This document shows, piece by piece, positions 1 through 15,000 of a DNA stretch of 64,000 bases. Source of the DNA: Acanthopleura granulata (taxonomy: Eukaryota > Mollusca > Polyplacophora > Chitonida > Chitonidae). The notes beneath the pieces were generated by a model. The model searched no databases, was not told the origin of the DNA, and saw nothing but the letters and a program-made list of their open reading frames with translations. Positions within the stretch are counted from its first letter, which is position 1; each line of letters opens with the position of its first letter. The DNA is taken from contig JABBOT010000080.1 of the NCBI GenBank assembly GCA_016165875.1, positions 10,728,078 through 10,792,077 of the forward strand, read 5' to 3'. The position numbers and the translations under genes are program-made.

Positions 1-57
1 GCGAGGTTCCTGAGAGCGTTTATCAATTGCTCATCCATGATCGAAGCGTAGATGATC
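1..57 (+). CDS. RERE: RERE exon a (5'-truncated by window): middle of BAH domain
   Basis: The window opens inside an exon. Bases 1-2 finish a codon (probably Ser) and 3-56 encode [18 protein letters not shown]; base 57 is the first base of a split codon. The strong donor GTAAGT starts at 58, so the exon exits in phase 1. The segment corresponds to the VPxSVYQ stretch of the RERE BAH domain. Joining C57 to AT at 39052 makes His. From the Asp-Arg pair to RELF the spacing is then the same number of residues as in vertebrate RERE as I recall it, which argues that no exon is skipped in the 39-kb intron that follows. Confidence 0.9.
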
Positions 58-3000
58 GTAAGTACATGTATTTCTGTCTTCGCCTTTCCCTAACACAAGA
101 TGCCAGTGTGTGCAATTACAGTTTTCCTGTACATGTTAAGTAGTTACGGGCATGTACATGTTCATCTGTTTTCCAATGCTTTAAATATGTGGTTAAAAAT
201 GTTTATTGCGGTTTTCAAAGTGTAACCGTTTTGTATTTTTTTAGCAGGTTTTAAAACCATCCGTCTTTTTTATTTTTTTATTTTGGATGCTTTTGTTGTC
301 AATAACCATTACTGTGTCCTAGTTCTAATATGTTCTCAGCATTGTATGGCTAAAGCACTGCCTGTGTGGTGCAGAAACCTGGATACATCAGTCATTCAGC
401 TGTTCTTTCATTCTCTCAGTCTCAGATTAGACAGTGTTTAGTGTTTATCTTTACAGATTCAAAACACAAAATCATGTGTATGAAAGAAAATGATTGTCAA
501 ACATACAGTTGTTTTGCATGGACGTGTTTTTATACACATTTGAGAGCCTTCAGTTCCTGTAATTTTGAATGAGAAGTCTCAAAACGTTTTTATTTTCCGA
601 AGATTTCCAACCCTGATGTAAAAATCATGGAAGTGTTCACCAACTGCACGTCCTTCTGTGCACACTGTATTGCAGAAAAGCTCAGAAGTGTGCTTAAGTG
701 CCTTACTCTGGTGAAAATTACGTAAAATTGTATAAGTTTTTCCCCGACTTATTAATATTACATTACGATGATTTGTTCATGAAATTTTTCTCTCGCTCTA
801 GATGATGTGGTGTAGGTCTTTACTGAACGAGTGTCACAGTAATTAGTTTCATGTTGCAGCCATCTTGTAAAGCCACACTTACATGTACCAGCCACAGCAC
901 ACCATGTTTACCTGCATTCCCTCTGGTTTATGATTCACAGCTGTTTACTCATACAGTCCAAGCCTCTGTGGTGTGGCTATGATCTGTTGTAACCAGTTCT
1001 TAGTAGCGATAAACAAACACCAAAACTATGTGCAACATTTGCAACAGCGATCAGCTCACCAAAGCAGTGAAGTGATTATGTATGTATATATTACCTGGGC
1101 CATTAGTTATCGTGTAACATTAAAAATTCCCCCAAGAGGCAGCCCCCAGCGTGCATGAGAATTCTACACATGTAGTGTTTGTTCTCTGCTCTTTATCAGC
1201 AGAACCACAACTTTAAAGGTCAGGTGTTATAAAACATACATGTGTGAACGCTGTAATCTCATGCAACCTGATGACTGCAGAGGATGGTGTGAGCTGAAGT
1301 CTGGCCTGGCAGGTCACAGGTTCAAACCCAGCGGCTGCTGAATTTGTGGACTGAAGCTCCTTGCTAAGCTGCACTGAAACTTGAGTAAAATGTAGAACGC
1401 ACCTTCCTCTTGTAACTGTCATTGTATCCAACATTAGTACCTTGTTCAGTGTGGCTATCTGTTGGCCCTTATACCATCAGCTTACCAAGCATTAGTATCT
1501 TATTCAGTGTAGCTGTCTATGCTGGTTTTGAGAGCTAAGACACTGCCATGTTACATTGAAACCTGAGTAAAATATACAGTATAACACAATCTTTTGATAA
1601 CGGTGTTCATGTAATTTTATAAATGTGTATATGGACCTGTAGACAGCTAGTAGCTGTCAATGTGTCGAGCACCAGTATGTAGTTTAGTGTGTTTTGGAGC
1701 TACATGGGTATTTGTACAGAAGATATTTTGGTTTATCTATAATGGTGTATATGGACGTTTAAACAGCAAGTATTTTTTTTGTTCAGAGTTGCTGTCAATG
1801 AGTCAAGCACTAGTATCTTGTTTAGTGTGTTCTAGAGCTATAGAGCACGTACTAGGGCACATACTGTCCATGGGAAGTCTGGAAACCAGAATAGATTAAT
1901 CACAGGTCACATCCATCTGCATGGGTGTTGGTGTGATGGTTGACAACAGCATTATCTAATGCTCAGGCCTTAGGGAACTTGGGCAGAAGGAGTTTGTTAT
2001 TCCAGCTACACATTTGTCTGAATTGTTCCCTAGAATACACATTGATCTCAAGTGGTTGTGGATTACACTTTTGTTAGGGGTGGTCCTGGAGTACAAATTT
2101 GATGACACATTTGCCTGAATTAATCCTGGATTGCACATTTGTGTGGATAGGTACTGGTTTACATATATTTCTGAATATGACCTGGATTACACATTTGTGG
2201 ATATTACCTGGGTGACACATTTGCCTGAATTAGTCCTGGATTGCACACTTGTCTGTATAGGTCCGGGATTACACATATTTGTGGATAGGTCCTGGGTGAC
2301 ACATTTGCCTCAATTAGCCCTGGATTGCACACTATCTGGATAGATCCTGGATTACACATTTGTGGATTGGTCCTGGATTACAGATTTGTCTGGATTGATC
2401 CTAAGCCAAACAGTTGTGGTCTGGATGCAACTGCTCTCGATTTTCTGGTTTGGTCCTCGGTTAAACATATTTCTGGATACGTCTTGGATAACATATTTGT
2501 CTATGGATAGGCACCTTTGTCACTATAGGTCCATGGTTACACATTTGTCTGGATTGGTCCTTGATTACACATATGTCTGGATTGGTCTCAGATTGTGCAT
2601 TTGTCTGGAATGGGCCTGGATTACACATTTGTCCCGAATGGGCGTGGATTACACATTTTTCTGGATTGGTCCTGGATTACACATCTGTCTATACTCATCA
2701 TTTCTCCCAAGAATTCCCAGCTGCTGTCAATCAGATCTTGACAGTGATAGGCTTCTGTAGGCTGGGACCAAGTTGCTAAGCCTGTATTTGTTGCAAATTT
2801 ATCATGCGTCTTGGGCCTTATCAATTTACAATAGTATTATATGATTTTCCTGATTGATAAAGAGAGCATGAACTGAGCATGTTGATTTGACTGAGTGTTT
2901 TGGAGGACACAAAAGCAATACCCTTGCAACAGGGGCTCCTGTAAATCTTGACATTATGTCCACATTTGTAGTTTGAGGTGGTCACTGACCTCTCCCAGCT

Positions 3001-6000
3001 AAACAGGCTCAGAAGTGGAGCCCCAGTGGGAAATGTTACACAGTTTATAAAGAGAGACATGGGAGACCAAATGTAAACTAACATCATGTGTAGAAGGATT
3101 ACATTTGCAGTAAGTAGCATTTCCTCCCCATGTGTACCCCTGGGAGAAAATGAAATCCATTTATTTTTATTCCCTGTTTTTTAATCCGGGATTTTTTGTA
3201 TACATGTATATTATGTTTTTGCTGTGTTACATGTATTAGAAGTGAAGCATACAACATCAGTCCATGTGTTTACATGTATGTCTTTATTTGTTAATCAGCA
3301 TAGAGTAAATGATGCAAAAGTATTACCGTTGGTGTTTTGAGGTGTTTATATGGAAGGTTAAATGATGTCTCACCAGAGAAATGTGAAATTCAGGGCCAGG
3401 TTTCATGCATTTCCTAATTTGCCTAATTTCAGTAAATTTCTTGAGTCTGTAGTTTTTTTGGCCAAGTCCAGCATGGAGGGTTACCAGAAAAAATGTTAGT
3501 CAATCACTTTGTAAGGTTAGTATTACATTTTGCTTTAATATTAAGCAAGAGAAATTAATAAGTTCCGTAAAGGCGAATAATGCTCAGAAAGTAATATTTT
3601 ATAACAGTTATTTGCCTTGAAATCTGCCTTTCTCTTAGGTGAATTTTTAGGTCATTTACGTCAAGTAATTTACAGGTGACATGTTATAACCATAAACAAC
3701 ATGTGGCATTGAAACAATCTGTGGGTTGTACATGTGTACCCGTTGAGGAGAGTGTACTGTGGTAGTTTATTTGCCTGCAGGGGACTCGTGCATGATATAT
3801 TCTGTACGTGTGCTAGCTGTAATGTGTGAGGATGCTTTCTGTTGTAGGCGTTACATGTGTATGCTCAGATAATTGTTTCCAAAGTCCCATTGAAATGTAC
3901 ATAAGCCATTGAAAAGACGATAACTCGAAAGGTTTATGTCAGTGTTTCTAAAGGTAGATTAGTACGTGGGAAGGTCTGCCAGCAACCTGCGGATGGTCAG
4001 TGGTTACCCCCCACCCCCCGGGCTCTGCCCGGTTTCCTTCTACCATAATGTTTAAAGAGACACTCCAAAAGGGGCGTAACTGGGTTTAATTAGAAACCTC
4101 ATGTATATTAATGGAACAGTTAGTGCTAAGGTTATCAGTATGTTTTTCTCTGTTTTTAACAGTGTACATGACAAAATTCTGTTGCTATTTAACCAACATA
4201 ACCAGCCACCCATCATATAGTTCCTTATCTATGGGATGTTTTTATTTTTCTGATGATAAAATATTCCTGTACTTGTGTCTGTTTATGCAGCTGGTGTATG
4301 TACATTTACAGTATCAGCTGCTGGAAAAAAACGCAATGGTCTTTTGTGAACAAACTGCTGCAAATCCTTCCCCAGCTTAGCTCTACACCATCTCCATAGA
4401 AACAGTTTTTATTCCGGATACCCAGAAAAGAGATTTATTTCGAAGTGAATTCCTGCTTTCTTTGCCTGGGGATGGTTTAACTGCATGCTCCTGTCCTTCT
4501 TCAGCTACTGCATGTGTCAGCCATTTTTTTTTTTTTGGTTAGATTACTTTTGGTATTTATTACTCTCATGTGTCTTCATTTGTGCAGAGACGTCTTATTC
4601 CAGCCTTCTGCGAGGTGCTGTTTATCTTTCTTTAGCCATTTTTCAGGCTTAGTTTTTCATGTTTTTGTTGTTTATAAAGCGATAGTATTTTATCTTCTAA
4701 AATCCCTCATTAGCAAACATATACTGAAATGACCAAGACGTTTATTGTCTTGTAGCATAGATAATGAGGGGAAATTTTGACTTCACAATCTAAGAAATAT
4801 TTCGTGCTAGGCCCAAGTTACTCCATGAAAAGAGAACCAACAAAAAATATAACCAATGTTATTTCAGAAAAGGGGCCCATACAGACCTAAACATGCATAG
4901 GCCTGTTATTATGACATGCTATAAATCACTTTTTAATGTGGAATTCTTATGAGGCCATGGAAAACTGAAACAGCCCAACTAAAATAATAATTTTACACAT
5001 GTGGCTGCTGTGGATTGGATAGTGCCTGGAGCAGTGTTGTTACCTCCTGCTAATTTGTGTGCATGGGATTAATTATTGGTGTCCTGGATTGCTAATGTTA
5101 CCACATCTGTGTAATAGGTTAGGGATCAATATCAACATCCCCCCCACCCCCGTCCTCCCTCTCTCTGCTCTCCTAACCTCCACCCCCAGAGTGATCTGAA
5201 CCCAGGCGGTGAGAGAAGTGATCAGAGCCAGTTGTTAATTGGTCATGGCTTATTCCCCCCGTCAGTCCCACCACATTTGCGCACAGTGCCACGTCCCATC
5301 CGAATGACGTGTCAACCAATGGCAGTGAAATTATTCCCTGCTGTAATTACACTAAATGGATCGTGCTTTAATGACACAGCTTTGGATGCATTAATTATTG
5401 ATCGTCGGTCACTAATAAATCAAAAGTAACGGCAGACATAATGAAATGTGTACGCTTATATATGTAAATGTGCATTCATGCACACTGGTTATGTACATGT
5501 ATACACATGTAAGTGCACATTTACATGTAACGCTGGAAAAATTCAAGGGAAGTCTTTGTTGATTTAGTCCATTTGTAAAATGGTCCACGAATACATGTTG
5601 ATCTGTATACCCCCAAAAATTTGTCCTCAAAAAGGCGCATTTTTAGAAGCAAATATCTTACATTCAGCACATTTTTGCTTGAAACTTAATGTGTCTATTT
5701 CCATTACGATATCGTACTACCTACAAAGCACACCTTAAACATGTCTTTCCAGGATCACTAGAAAACTCAAAATAGGGAAAAATGAGTAACTCTCATGAGT
5801 AAAATTTCAGGTCAAGTAGACTAAATGTTGGCCTAAAATTAAGCAGTGGTAGACAAATGTACTCGCCGTATGGACTGACACGATGTCAGAGGTTCGCACT
5901 GGTGTATGTACACAAGATGAATTCTGATTAACTGTACAGACCTTGCATTACAGTTAGTTAGTTTGTAACATAACAGTGGCTAAAGGGCCTGCTTCACACT

Positions 6001-9000
6001 AATGCCACCTCACAGGATTAATAAATAGGCCACCTTTCCATTTAAGTGAAGCTGGGTTTAACTGTAATAGCCGGTATTATTAGGATGCCTGTGAGTGATG
6101 TTCAGTACATGTTCATGTATCACATGCCATGGTGTGTCATGAACCTATAGCTTACTCGTTATCCACTTATTAGACGGCTTAATTACAGGTAATTGCAGGT
6201 TTGAAAATGTGACAGGCTGCACGTAACGTTCACAGATGATTGGATTTATTGCTCAAGTAATTCCCTCCTGCATGCCCCCGAAATGCATCGTTCATTTTTC
6301 TGTAGAATAGAACGTTTTTGTACATGTATTGCATTTGTCTGCCTCTGAATTTTTGTCGTGAAAACTATTCTAGTGGAATGCTTAACGTTTTTCTTCCTGC
6401 CTAGTTGAATGGAGATGTATATATACATATATATGTACACAGATGAGTGAATGTGAAAAGCATATGTGCTGTAGTAAAAAAAATAGAAAACTTTGATTTT
6501 TTGTTATATAATTTTAGTCAGGTTGCGTTTATATTTTGAAAACAAGTTTTTTATACATGTGGTAGTTTATTATTGGCATTATAAACATGTGTATGTGATG
6601 GTAGGAATTTGTGTGAAACAAGGCAACACAAGTGTATCAAGTAATTAATACTTAAATAACACAATGTTAGTTATATACAAGGATACTTCCCCAACCAGTG
6701 TTGAAGCAGTGTTTGTGTTGTTTACAGAAAAATCATGTCAGATTTGGTACTCTATCTTGGTCTATCGGGTGTACATGTAAGAGTAATTTCTGGATGCTCA
6801 GAAATTTTTATTTCTATCCTTTCAAATTGCTTTAGTGGGGAAAACAATCATAAGTTTGGAGCAGATGGGACAAACCACAGAAAGTTGATGTCATCTAGCA
6901 CATTGTCTCCTATTTAAGTGAATGGCCGTCCATGATAAAAAAAATTTGGGTTGACAGTGTCAGAATTTCATCGACAGATAAAGAGGTCTCGTAAAAGTTC
7001 ACGAGAATAAAGTAGTACATATGGTGATTTTGAAAGGTATGTATTGTAGTTGAAGCATATTAATGGCACAGATTTTTGACGTTGTGACCTTCAAGAAGAG
7101 CAATTTTCTTGCCAGACAAAATTTTCTTGCAGGAAATCACAGCTATATTACAAAATTGGGCTTGTTTGTCAGTGGTTTTGTCCCATTATTGATCGGTATT
7201 ATTAAGTTTGAAACACCAGTATAATAAACATGTTGGCACACCTCTCTGCCCAGTTGTTTTGAAGAACATTGGAGCCGGAACAAGGTGGCTTTAGTAGGCT
7301 GAGGGAGGTTGGGCTGCGAAGCAAAGATTATGTGAAGTGCAGTATGTGTTCATAATCGGGTGATGTTATTGAGGAAGGATAGTCATCCCTGGGGAACAAA
7401 GCCACCAGGCAGATGGTGTGAAGGTGTCAACAGTCTATCTCTTGGTGCCTTGTCCTAAGGGCCCCTAAAATATCCCCCCCTCCCCCCAGGCTATACAGCC
7501 CTGTCATTTAACCAGGAGCTGGCAGCACCCCTCCACCCTGCCACTGGTGGCTTTTGGGGAGAGACACAAAGCATATGCCACACCCTGCGGCCTTGTGCAG
7601 GCATTGTTGAGATGCAGAGAGAGAGCAGTCAAAAGGAATCAGGAAGGTTCTGATGACCATGTACAAAGTAGCTTAAGTGGAGGTGTGAAGTGAAGTGGCG
7701 GGCGCACAGCCTGTCTGAGGAGAGGCAAGGCGGGCGGGCATTCCCTCTGTGTCTCTGTTTGTGTGTGTGTGTTAACAACAGATGTAGTAGGTCTCATCTG
7801 GCTTTGGGTTAAGACTTTCAATCTTTATCCGTCAGTAGTGTAGCAGTGAGATAGACCAGACTTGGACTAGCGCCCCAGCTTTGCCATGTGTGGTTGGGTT
7901 AGGTTAGTTTAGAAGACACAGCAGTGTATAAGCAAGCCTCTCTCATACGATGTGCACAGAGGGCTCTCCCTTATAGCTACTGTACAAGAAGAGAATGGGC
8001 AACCCTGCCTAACCCCAGATGCCAGTATACAAACACCCCCTTGCGGATTTTGCAAGCTGTATTAGCCCTTTGCAGTGATCCTCTGGTTAAAAGCCAAACG
8101 ACAAGTCAACCAGTCATCATTGTGGTTGCATGGGTCTTTGTGAGAAGCAAGTGTGAAATCCCTGCCCTACGCTCCGAAACACTCGGCCAGCAAGTCACTT
8201 AGCAATCCCCCGGCCAAATCAATGAGGAGTTAAAAGTGATGAAATTTAATGTTTTATTGACGGTTGTCTAAGGCTTGTGGCTGACCGGCTGGCGTTAGGC
8301 AAGCGAGCGAGTGAACGAGCGAGTGGCAGCAGGAGGAGAGGAGGGTCAGAGTGAGGAAGACGGCAGCCAGGCATATTGACATATCCATTGATCGGTGTAA
8401 ATTATTCAGATGCACTACGACGAGAACAATGAAGAGAGGATTTGTGTGTGTGGTGACTACTAATGCTAGCCGAGCATGACTGAAGTGGCTGTTTGATGAT
8501 CCCCCTGCCAGCCTGCCTGCATGCCTGCCTGCCTGGTTGGCAGTACAGCCACTCTTCTTCTGCGTGAGGAGTTGAAAGACTGCATTGTGAGAGTGAGTGT
8601 TGGGGGGGGATTGTCACCAGGCGTAGATAGGTAGCCGAAGTAACATGGTGTACAGTAGAAGAGGTCCTAACCTAACATCTCCACTAACTGGTGAGACAAA
8701 GCAGTTACAGACCGGCCAATAGTACACAGTGCCTGTATGCCCACCCACTGCGGCTAGAGCAGTGTTTGACAGCTTTCCTCAATCAACCCAGAGGCTGTAT
8801 TCCCTAGGGTAATGTTGTGATTTGGAGAACACTCCTTGCACTACCAGGAAAGTTCCTTTATATGATTGAAGTTTATACCCAACTAATTTGCAGGCAGCTA
8901 GGAGAGGATTATCTTGCCTTTTGTAGGAATTCACACAGTTTTTTTCTCGTCACAGCCTACGTACATCATTTGGATGCGACTTCCTGTTTATGTTGGAATG

Positions 9001-12000
9001 AATTGTACCTTGGATTGCCTCATATACTGCTGGTGTGACTGTCTGCCCTGTAATAATTCCTTTGTGATCACTGTTTAAAGGTGGTGGATTTTTACTGGAT
9101 TTTACTGAGGATTTGTCAGATATGTACATGTATTATTACAGATTTAACTCTCTGACATCTGGTTGTATTTGTCATCTGTAATTGGGAGAAGCACATGTAT
9201 GTACGTATTTTCCCGTGAGGTATTTATAGCATTCCTGGTCAGTTAGGTATAGTCCTGCTTTTTTACAAGTGAAAAAGCGACGATTTAAATGTACCACAAC
9301 ATACAGATGTACATGTGGAGTGATACTTTTATCCCTGAAAGATATTCACTGTCTGGAGGCTGTGAAAAGAAAAATCCACTGTAAAAAGAGCCAACTGTGT
9401 ATAAACGCCTCTGCTGTGCAGGTCTGTGGCCGTTCACCCAGGGTTATACGTGAAGCGTGATGAGTTTTTACCCATCGGTGTTGTGATCTGATAGCAGATG
9501 TACAGATCAGAGGTTAGAGTTCAGCTCGCTTCTCTAGCTCTCCCGGTGTTCTGTTAGGACAGCCTTATCCTGCAACCAGCCGGTCACACTGTGAGTGTGT
9601 TTGTATGGGAGTGAAGTGGGAGCAGGCGGTGCTGGATGGCTGTTAACCCTGGTGTTCACGCTTGGCCATTTTACAATACAATCTGGTCCAGTGGTGAGTT
9701 AGATAGCAGTGTTAGCTGGGACGGCAATTGTTACCACTTTGTTTGGTTAGATAGTCTTCCTCTGTTGCCTTGAATGGACCAGGTTTATAAAATTTGTGAC
9801 TGTAGATTATCTGTTGTGGCAATAATATACATAGTAGACTTATAACAACTGTTGATTGGCCAACGCTTTCCCGACCAAAAGAAGACAACTCTCGTTGTTG
9901 GACTACACGTACGGAATTACCTCATAAATCCTTATCCAGAGATTTTAAACACTGTGCAACACAAAGGATTTTTTACTGTGCCAGAAAAATGTCATCGTTC
10001 CCGTGGCTGTTGTTGCAGTTCTAGCCATCAACAGACCAACAGATACCCTCCTTCATTAAGGTTTGTTTGTGTTTTTATTCTTTGCTTTCTGGTGCTGGCA
10101 GTAGTGAGTGTGTGTGTAACTTTACAAAGTCTCTAGGTTTCTTTACACTGCTGAACCCTTGCCACTGTTAACCTGCCCCCACCCCTCGTAGAGGCCAGAG
10201 GCTGCCCCCCCTACTAGAGCCCCCTGTAACCTTCGCCCTACTAATGGGCTGAGGCAAATCCCCCCAGTGTTGGCAGTATCTCAGTTTTGCTCTGATCTGA
10301 TAAACTCAGACTTATTGTAGTTGTTGTCAAAGGCTGAATAGATAAGGTGAAAAAAAAGGGGATTTGCCAGGAGTTTATTGTTAGACGCTGGAATGCATTG
10401 TATTGCTCTAAGCCACTCATTATACCTACATGTATATATATATCTATTTTTTTCTCCAGTGAAAAGATCTGCACATTTTATGTTTCCTCTAACCATATAG
10501 TTTTCACAATTGAGCAATCTCAGATGCATTAAGGTTTGCTTACTAAAGCATGGCTTATTGGATAATTCTCACACCAGTGATTTTCTTGCCTGAATGTAAT
10601 CAACATCCTTTTTGTATTGATATATATACGACAGATTAGGAGATTTGTTGAGCTCAACTATGGCAATTTCGTTGCACTGCACAGCATAACATAGCCATGT
10701 ATAGATATGTTGTTTTATTGATACGCTTAGACATAATCTCAGACTTTACCTTTTTATTGTATTGTTGTATGAGACCTGCACTGAAGGAGAATTCAAGTGA
10801 CACACACAGCTTGCTTTATGTGAAGTTGCATGTTCAAATCCAACTCTCTCTAATTTGATCACGCTATAAAGTTATAAAGTTTTTCAGGTTCATGTACCAG
10901 GCAAGGTGGGTACTTGGATTCCCGCTGGCTTTACTGGGCTTCCTTAGCCTTTCATTTCCTTCGTTTGGTGAGGATTAAAGAAATGCATCGATTGCTATGA
11001 CTGTATAGCAGTTAATTAGCCTACAGTGTACATGTAGAAAGGTTCCTTCCATTTCATAATCTTTCATTCAGTGCTTTTCTAAAGCCTTGCAAGTCAATCA
11101 CTATGTTTAAAATCGATGCAAAGTTGGGTGAAGAAAGAAGAAACAAAGAGATTATCAAGTTTTATCTCGTAACATGTATATGGCAACATGTCACTTGCAT
11201 TTATGATTGATTTTAGGTTCTCCAAGTATCTAATTTCACAGTTTGTTGGCTAAAAACAACGGATTTACATGAAGCTTCAGTTATCTGTTTCAGCAGATTG
11301 ATCGATAGAACCTCTTGTTATGTGCCATAATAGTGAAATTACCAAAGTATATCTCTGTTTTTAAGGCGGTATTTATACGTGAGTATTGAATTGGAAAAAG
11401 TGTCAAGATGTCTGATCCCAGCTCAATGGCAAGGCACAGTTATTACCTTTATTTTCATAGTTTGGTTCAACAAATTGACTAATTGACTGGGGGCATATAA
11501 TTTGTGCTTCATTCAGTTTTTCTGCTGGCCCTGATCCTGCGAGAGAGGTGAAAAGACACGGACAAGTGCGTGGAAATGTATAGATATCAAAGAGCCCCGT
11601 TGGCACAGAGTAGGGTTGGGTATCTGGAGGAAGCCGATGCTTTGTGTTCAGTCTTGTAATGGGCCGTTTGCATGTAATGACAGGCGTATTGGAAATGAAG
11701 TCTGTTGTATCAATCAATACAGAAGCCTGGCGCTTGTGGTGGGAGCGCTTATTTAGCATCAGCTGGCGCTCGCTTGCAGGGTTGAGGAGGGATGTAAAAA
11801 CTGACATGTCATCTTAAATAATTCCTCTGATCCATTTTGCCCAGCCATCCAGATCATTGCTGACTTCAGCAAGCATTGATTGACTATTGATTATTGATGA
11901 GTCTAATGCCATAATCTAAAATATGCCTTCCACTTAAGGAATAAGGATAAAGGGTGTTTTGGAGGTTTTTTTTAATGGAATGAAATATCTTTTTACACAT

Positions 12001-15000
12001 AACCTTTTATCTCTACAGACAAGTTTTTTGTTGATAATCTACTCTGAATCTGAATAAATATGGAATAATTAGCATGTTAGCTTGAGAATTTATGCAAATT
12101 AAATTATTGGAAGTTAGGTTTTCCAGAAAAATCCATCAACTATAGTGTGCTTGGATTGGTTTGCAACGTCAAACAGGCATCAATGAAATGACTTGACGAA
12201 GGGTTTATGATCAGTCATTTGTCTGGCACCAGACGCCTTCCAGAAAAGTAGCTCAGAGGCTACCTATCCTGCTGAGGAACATTACCAGATATTGTGGAAC
12301 ATTTCCTGGTGCAGCCGTAAACAGTGGCCTTTATGTGGTAATTTTTGATGTCCATGGATGCAAATTAAATTACACACTACTAAATGGGCATAACATCCCT
12401 CATTTGTTGTCGATAATTACCACCCCTGTTAATTACATCCTCCAACTTTCCCTTGTTTGGGCTGCCAGGGTATCAAACCTGCCCATATGCCCCATGGGGA
12501 ACAGTTTAAAACCCCGGGCGCAACCTTGTCTGATTTGCCATCTATTTTAAGTGGAATTGTGATTTTACTTCACACGAGGCTAGTCACCAAGAAATCAGAT
12601 GTTCCTTTTGCATGGCTTTTCTCCTTTTGCTGTCATAATTGATGTGCTTTCCCAAGGAGGCCACACAGCACAGTCCACCTTCTGTTACGAGGAAATGATG
12701 CCACTAAACACTGTCTTCCCCACTCAGATTTCATTCCCCTTTTAAAACTTTACCGTGTTGTGTATAAAAACGGCTAGACCTTGCCTAGTAATTAATCAGC
12801 TTTCTGTGTGATGATCTCTAGCTCTTCCGTTTTTTGCCTGAATGAAAAGGTTCCTTGTTTAAAAGGTCGTAAAATGATAAAGACTCAATATTTCTTTGGC
12901 ATATGTGAAAAAGTTGCACTCGAACAGCGACATTGTCATTCTTCTCTACGGAATCACTGTCAAGCCTGTCAATCATAGAAATACATGTAGTCATCATTTT
13001 TTCAAGTGAGATGGCATTCTGTCTGAGACAAATTTGTGTGTAAATTGTCTTCATTGGATACACCTCTGCATTGTTTATAGTGTAAATGCTTTTGGTATGC
13101 TCAATCAGTTCATTCTTGATTAAGTGTGTTAATTCCTGAATCTTCACACAATAAGCAGAATTCCAGTCAAGGAGAGATTTTGGTTTGTGGCTATGTAATA
13201 CGGTTTTATTCTCAGCTCTGATCAGTTTACCTCTCCCTGGATTTTTCCAGCCTTCGATTGTTGGAGCCTTCAATAACCCACACCAGGCAGAGGATCAAAT
13301 TTGACTCAAGCTATTTCGGGGAATCTGTGATTGTCAGTGATACCGACCAATGACTGTAAGAGAAAAAAAAAAAAAATTGGCCAATGGACGCAAAGAGACA
13401 AGTGTAAACTAATAGGTCATGTTGATGCTATATCGTGGGTTTGAAGCCAATCCAATGAAGTGCCGACTAGAGGGGACTATCCAGACGACTGTTAGTATGG
13501 TTTTCATTTTGGCTTCTGCCTGCTAATGGTCAGGAAGGGTTCACTGTCTCAGCTTGGCAACAGTAAGATTGGGTAAGGAAACCCCCAAAAAAAGAATGGA
13601 TTATTTTCTACAATTGAGGATCTTATGCACAAGTAGCTTCTTTAATTTTTAACCCTAGTATTTCGACAGTTTTTGCATCGTAGCAAATGCAGTGAGGTGA
13701 ATATTCTCACATTTCTAAGGAAATGGACCAACTTGAAGCAATTCTGGGAAAGTGTTAGTGATATTCTTCTAGTGCATTTGTTATTGGTTTTTTCATTAAT
13801 TTACTTGTTATCAGGGAAGTGCAGGCCTTGCTAAGTTTGCACTGCTGTATTTTTACTGTGAGAAAATATGATGTTGTCTTGTCCTCATCATAAGCCAGAT
13901 TAGTGACGTATTTCTCAGTCATTTGGGTTGAAATTGTACTTTAAAAAAGAGAAATTTCATTTGAAGTACTCTTTCTGATTGAAAGACATGGAAATGATCT
14001 GTGCTTTTTTTGTGCTCCTGTTTGCATTTTTTGCTATTTCTGACAATGTTTTACCATTTTTAGTGAAAGACTAGGACATATAAGTATGCTGTATATGTAC
14101 ATGAATTGTGCTCTGAGAAGAGAATAAGAGGCTCTTACCACAAGAAAGTTGATTCCTGTTATGCTGTGGAAAATTACTGTGTTACTTCCCTATCAGGGTT
14201 TACAAGGACAGTTTAAGATGCACCAGTGGTACCTGAGAGGACCACATCTCTGACCGGTTGTTGATGTGCCACTAAATGGCCACAAGTCAGTGTTGAGACC
14301 ATCCACAGACAGAACTGGCAAGGCAGCTGAAAAACCCGGATATTTTCTCAATATCTTCCCAAAGTCTGCTGCAGGTTTGTCATCATCATCATACCATTGA
14401 AAGTTAGTTTTGTAACTTGCCAAAGGTCTGTGGTTTACCCCAGGCACTTTGATTTCATCGACTCATAAAACAGGCTGTCATTGTTGAACAAGTGAAACAT
14501 TTTTAGCACCGTTTATTGTGTTGAACGGCAATGAATCACCGTCTCGTGTTTTCTTTCTTGCCTATTGTTATGCCGATATGTTTTCGTGGAATGTTCATAT
14601 TCCACCTTGTATTAAAATCATTGTTATTGCTTGAGGAAATGGGACCAGATCATAAGATCATGAAGAAAGTGCTTTAGAGTTTGGCTCTGTTGGAAATCAT
14701 GCTCTTCTTGAAAGTAATAAAGTTATAATCACCGAAAAGAAAGCTTCATGAAAGTGTGAAATACTCATTTCAACGAATCAAATTTAAATATCATCATTTG
14801 TGGAGTTGGTTAATCAGCTCCACATTTTTGTCGCTCTTACTCGAGTAAAATCAACATGCATTTCACAGAAGAAATCTCTGTGTGGTTGTAAACAGTCGTT
14901 CCAAAATGCCAAATATGGATAACCTCATGTTTCTGAGAAACCTGGATTCTTGAGTACAACACTTAAGCTGCAATAAAGTACATAAATTAAAGTGCAAGAC

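Noticed and set aside
2362..2760. Open frame of 132 codons over the first minisatellite
   Set aside because: The frame is a by-product of 26-28-bp units and drifts in frame between units; there is no splice or start-site support.
7924..8202. 92-codon plus-strand frame
   Set aside because: No start context, splice border or homology of note; one of many frames of this size in the intron.
12818..13273. Minus-strand open frame of 151 codons with even composition
   Set aside because: It resembles an ordinary protein in composition but matches no family I know, sits inside an intron on the opposite strand, and is within chance expectation for length.
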